Assembly (NCBI GenBank): GCA_964549655.1
Contig: CAZJXN010000207.1
Span: forward strand, 1 to 7,771
DNA length: 7,771 nt
Direction of reading: 5' to 3'
Source: JADJNW01 sp964549655
GTDB taxonomy: Bacteria > Bacteroidota > Bacteroidia > Chitinophagales > Saprospiraceae
Below are positions 5,376 through 7,771 of the stretch, in pieces. Numbering within the stretch: the stretch's first letter is position 1; every line of letters begins with the position of its first letter. The position numbers and the translations under genes were made by a program. Under the pieces are notes generated by a model, which was given only the letters and a program-made list of their open reading frames with translations, was not told the origin of the DNA and made no database searches.

Positions 5376-6875
5376 CTAAAGTCTGAATAGCTGCAATTCT
5401 TCCGCAATTTTCCGGTCATTACTTAGTCTCGGCACTTTATTCTGTCCGCCGAGTTTACCTTGCGTTTTCATATATTCGCGGAAAGCGTTTCGTCGTAACG
5501 GACTGATTTTCAAGGGTTGCAATATTCTACCGACGATTAAATCTTCGTAATAAATATTTTGCTGCACCATCGCAGCATTTACTTTTGCAGCAAAAGCGTC
5601 CATGTTATCCGGTAAATTATCAAATTCGATAAACCATTCGTGGTAAGGGAGTGCGCCGTTTCCGGGATTCACTTGTGGCGCAACGGTAAATTCTACAATG
5701 CGAATATTTTCTTGATTAGCGACCGACAACAACGCTTCTTCTACTTCCTTGCCAATGACGTGTTCGCCGAATGCTGAAATGAAATGTTTTACGCGCCCGC
5801 TCACCACGATTCGATATGGATTTTTATTTACAAACTGAATGGTGTCGCCAATATTATAACCCCAAAGTCCGGCATTATTATTGATAATCAAAGCATAATT
5901 CACACCAATTTCCACATCTTTCAACCACAATCGCGTTGGATTTTCATTAAAAATTTCTTCGACGGGTACAAATTCAAAAAAAATGCCAGAATCCACATTC
6001 AACAGTAAACCTTGACTTTCCGGTAAATCTTGAAATGCGATGAATCCTTCCGAAGCTGGATACGTTTCTACGCTATCAATTCGCTTTCCAACCAATTCTT
6101 CTAACTGCGCCCGATACGGTTCAAAATTCACGCCGCCGTACACGAACATCGAGTAATTCGGAAATAAATTTTTAATAAATTTTTTGCCACTGCGGTCGAG
6201 CAAGCGCTCATAATACATTTGCACCCAAGGCGGAATGCCGCTGATGAGGCGCATATCGGCTGTAATCGTCTCATCCACAATACGTTCCACTTTGGTTTCC
6301 CAATCTTCGATGCAATTCGTTTTATAACTTGGCAGTTGATTCGTGCGCAGCCACGCGGGGACTTCATGATTCACAATACCCGACAAACGTCCCGTAGGAA
6401 TTACACTTGAGGTATCCAATTCAGGACTGCCGGACAGAAAAATCATTTTGCCTTCCAGCCAATCGCCCTTGCCCGTGCGCGCGAAAATGTTGAACAGCGC
6501 ATTGCGTGCCGTGCCGAAGTGATTGGGCATACTGTCTTTGGTAAGTGGAATATATTTCACGCCGGAAGTGGTGCCGCTGGTTTTCGCAAAATATTTAGGT
6601 TTGCCGCGCCACAGCACGTCCAACTCGCCTTTTTTGATGCGCTCAATGTAGTTTTTTAAATCTTCATAATCCCGAATGGGGACGCGCTCGCGGAAGGCTT
6701 CGTAACTTTGAATGTTTTTAAAATCATGGTCTTTTCCAAAAGCGGTGGTGCGTCCGACTTGAATCAAATGTTTAAAAACCTTCTCCTGTGCAGCAACGGC
6801 ATTGGCAGCCCAGCGATTGATGTCGCGGGCGATGGTTTTGGCGTACGGTTTGATGAGCGTGGCTCGGAATCCCAT
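5376..6875 (-). CDS. GH3 auxin-responsive promoter family protein (acyl-adenylating enzyme)
   Basis: The 499-residue product belongs to the GH3 family, a branch of the adenylate-forming (ANL) enzymes. Plant members adenylate jasmonate, auxin or benzoate acids and conjugate them to amino acids. Bacterial members have no settled substrate, so the reaction here is inferred only as acyl-AMP formation followed by transfer. Visible motifs are KTSGTTSGVKYIP at 98-110 (phosphate-binding loop), VYGGVNFEPYR at 245-255, TYPASEGFIAFQ at 271-282 (ATP/acyl site), YNIGDTIQF at 340-348 (the YxxGD ribose-binding element) and GEHVIGKEVEEAL at 370-382 near the hinge to the C-terminal lid. The end GKLGGQNKVPRL (473-484) is typical. 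Length and both termini look complete. There is no signal peptide or membrane segment, so it should be cytoplasmic. It is divergent from the PAQR gene and 129 bases upstream of thx, with its own putative promoter. Confidence 0.93.
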   Translation of the reverse strand: MGFRATLIKPYAKTIARDINRWAANAVAAQEKVFKHLIQVGRTTAFGKDHDFKNIQSYEAFRERVPIRDYEDLKNYIERIKKGELDVLWRGKPKYFAKTSGTTSGVKYIPLTKDSMPNHFGTARNALFNIFARTGKGDWLEGKMIFLSGSPELDTSSVIPTGRLSGIVNHEVPAWLRTNQLPSYKTNCIEDWETKVERIVDETITADMRLISGIPPWVQMYYERLLDRSGKKFIKNLFPNYSMFVYGGVNFEPYRAQLEELVGKRIDSVETYPASEGFIAFQDLPESQGLLLNVDSGIFFEFVPVEEIFNENPTRLWLKDVEIGVNYALIINNNAGLWGYNIGDTIQFVNKNPYRIVVSGRVKHFISAFGEHVIGKEVEEALLSVANQENIRIVEFTVAPQVNPGNGALPYHEWFIEFDNLPDNMDAFAAKVNAAMVQQNIYYEDLIVGRILQPLKISPLRRNAFREYMKTQGKLGGQNKVPRLSNDRKIAEELQLFRL

Positions 6876-6885
6876 TTTCTTTTAG

Positions 6886-6913
6886 TTGGCAGTAGGCAGT
6901 GAGCAGTTTGCAG
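6886..6913. repeat. Four tandem 7-base TNNGCAG units upstream of the GH3 gene
   Basis: Positions 6886-6913 read TTGGCAG, TAGGCAG, TGAGCAG, TTTGCAG: four heptamers keeping T..GCAG in register. The tract starts 11 bases before the GH3 ATG and lies within its putative 5' leader. A related tract in the opposite orientation lies at 5057-5083. Confidence 0.7.
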
Positions 6914-6945
6914 TCGTTATAACGATAGCGAACGAAGCAAAGGTA
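6914..6945 (-). promoter_or_regulatory. Putative GH3 promoter with a 12-base palindrome
   Basis: On the minus strand, TACCTTTG at 6945-6938 is an exact match to TAnnTTTG; no good -33 TTTG was found. Just downstream is a perfect palindrome TCGTTATAACGA (6914-6925), and a third TCGTT half-site lies on the minus strand at about 6936-6932. The palindrome sits near the expected transcription start, where a repressor could act. The leader to the ATG at 6875 would be about 55 bases and includes the TNNGCAG heptamers. Confidence 0.45.
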
Positions 6946-7017
6946 GGGAATATTTGGAAATGGATTTTATTCTTGCTTTTATTAACGCATGATGCGGCAC
7001 TTACAACATTAATTGGA

Positions 7018-7053
7018 ACGCGGATGACGCGGATGACGCGGATTGTGCGGATT
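7018..7053. repeat. Four tandem 9-base GCGGAT units
   Basis: Units ACGCGGATG, ACGCGGATG, ACGCGGATT and GTGCGGATT lie back to back in the gap between the divergent GH3 and PAQR genes. The first two are identical and the fourth differs at three positions from the first. They end 7 bases before the putative -7 element of the PAQR gene. Confidence 0.8.
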
Positions 7054-7060
7054 TTTTGTC

Positions 7061-7085
7061 TAATTTTGAGCTTGTTTTAAAACAA
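7061..7085 (+). promoter_or_regulatory. Putative PAQR-gene promoter and 14-base palindrome
   Basis: TAATTTTG at 7061-7068 exactly matches the -7 element TAnnTTTG, 21 bases before the ATG at 7090. A perfect palindrome TTGTTTTAAAACAA (7072-7085) lies just downstream, ending 4 bases before the start codon, where bound protein could block transcription or the RNA fold could block initiation. The -33 position is poor: only an ATTG near 7042-7045, inside the 9-base repeats. No Shine-Dalgarno is seen. Confidence 0.45.
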
Positions 7086-7089
7086 ACAT

Positions 7090-7734
7090 ATGATTGACCG
7101 AACGCACCCTTTTTTCACCCATAAAGAAGAACTCGCCAATAGCGTCTCGCATGGGCTGGGCATGGTATTTGGACTCATTGGCGTGCCGCTGTTGATTTGG
7201 GCTGCCGCTCAGTCGGGGAATCAAATTGCGGTGGTAAGTAGTATCGTCTACGGCATCAGCTTTTTGATGGTATTTACCTCTTCTACTTTTTATCATGGCT
7301 GCCATGAGCCGCGTTTGAAGGAAATGTTAAAAATTGTAGACCACATCTGCATTTATTTTTTAATTGCTGGGACTTACACGCCTTTTGTCTTGATGTATGT
7401 GTATAATAAAACGGGCATTACGATATTGTTGATACTCTGGATTCTTACCTTAATAGGAACAGTTTTAAAACTTTGGTTCACTGGCAAATTTGAATTACTT
7501 TCTACAGGAGTCTATGTGTTGATGGGCTGGATGTTGGTGTTCGCAGGAAAGACGTTTTTTATCAGTTTGCCGTCGCCTATTTTGTGGCTGATCGTGGCGG
7601 GCGGCTTGCTGTACACGCTCGGCGTTATTTTCTTCCTGTGGGAACGGTATCGGTATCATCATGCGGTGTGGCATTTGTTTGTGCTGGCGGGCGGCATTTG
7701 TCATTTTGTGGCGGTGTGGATAGCGGTGAAGTAA
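7090..7734 (+). CDS. trhA: PAQR / hemolysin III family membrane protein
   Basis: The 214-residue protein has about seven membrane helices (roughly 22-40, 47-66, 85-104, 109-128, 136-153, 163-182, 193-213), matching the usual bacterial hemolysin III length. The PAQR metal-site pattern is complete: ELANSVSHG at 14-22, SSTFYH at 64-69 (S-x3-H), D84-H85 in helix three, GTYTPF at 94-99, and HxxxH at 191-195 near the start of helix seven, with another His at 205. In eukaryotic adiponectin receptors the equivalent residues hold zinc and act in lipid hydrolysis. The name hemolysin III is historical; E. coli YqfA/TrhA is linked to membrane homeostasis, so toxin activity should not be assumed. It should lie in the inner membrane. 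It is transcribed divergently from GH3 with its own putative promoter. The start fits the family N-terminus. Confidence 0.93.
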   Translation: MIDRTHPFFTHKEELANSVSHGLGMVFGLIGVPLLIWAAAQSGNQIAVVSSIVYGISFLMVFTSSTFYHGCHEPRLKEMLKIVDHICIYFLIAGTYTPFVLMYVYNKTGITILLILWILTLIGTVLKLWFTGKFELLSTGVYVLMGWMLVFAGKTFFISLPSPILWLIVAGGLLYTLGVIFFLWERYRYHHAVWHLFVLAGGICHFVAVWIAVK

Positions 7735-7740
7735 CGAGTT

Positions 7741-7765
7741 TGGCACTGGTTGCAAACCAGCGCCA
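7741..7765. terminator. Hairpin downstream of the PAQR gene
   Basis: Arms 7741-7751 and 7755-7765 pair over 11 positions with one mismatch around a 3-base GCA loop, 6 bases after the TAA at 7732-7734. The GC-rich stem and position suit a transcription terminator. The window ends 6 bases later, so a U tract cannot be checked. It could also be the edge of a dispersed intergenic repeat. Confidence 0.5.
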
Positions 7766-7771
7766 GCAGGC

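Noticed and set aside
7018..7053. CRISPR array
   Set aside because: Nine-base units are contiguous without spacers; this is a simple tandem repeat.
6886..7080. Plus-strand open frame across the GH3-PAQR gap
   Set aside because: It runs through heptamer and 9-base repeats and overlaps the promoter region; composition and content look non-coding.
7060..7305. Minus-strand open frame opposite the PAQR gene start
   Set aside because: Antisense shadow of a gene with a full set of PAQR motifs.
7090..7734. Toxin or haemolysin
   Set aside because: The hemolysin III name is historical; the PAQR motifs point to a membrane homeostasis or hydrolase-like protein.

Overview
The window looks like a chromosomal stretch of a member of the Bacteroidota. 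The evidence is a type IX secretion (T9SS) C-terminal sorting domain, a SprB-like repeat, a Bacteroidota-style periplasmic TonB-C/TPR protein, the tiny ribosomal protein THX, start codons without Shine-Dalgarno sequences, and several exact matches to the Bacteroidota -7 promoter element TAnnTTTG. The genus cannot be named from the sequence. No rRNA, tRNA, CRISPR array, phage gene or transposase was recognised.

Layout. At 65-1150 (+) lies a secreted protein with two TonB-C-like domains and a TPR region. It converges on the glycogen genes, and a long perfect hairpin fills the 52-base gap between the stop codons. On the minus strand, glgA (2623-4062) precedes glgC (1203-2477). Together they make ADP-glucose and polymerise it into glycogen. 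A 145-base spacer between them carries a repeated and inverted GC-containing element. Upstream of glgA is a short minus-strand gene (4175-4894) for the C-terminal end of a T9SS-exported adhesin-like protein. It has no signal peptide and looks like the remnant of a larger gene. A 39-codon gene for ribosomal protein THX lies at 5127-5246 (minus), followed upstream by a complete GH3-family gene (5376-6875, minus). GH3 is divergent from a PAQR/hemolysin III membrane protein (7090-7734, +), and the two share a 214-base regulatory gap.

How they work together. Only glgA and glgC form a clear pathway (glucose-1-phosphate to ADP-glucose to glycogen). The other genes look like independent housekeeping or envelope genes.

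No gap exceeds 300 bases, but the gaps are rich in small repeats: heptanucleotide-period tracts (AATGAAT, TAGANNN and TNNGCAG types), a 9-base GCGGAT tandem array, and palindromes placed at putative promoters. These are the most unusual part of the window. I see no convincing evidence for a wholly new multi-gene system.
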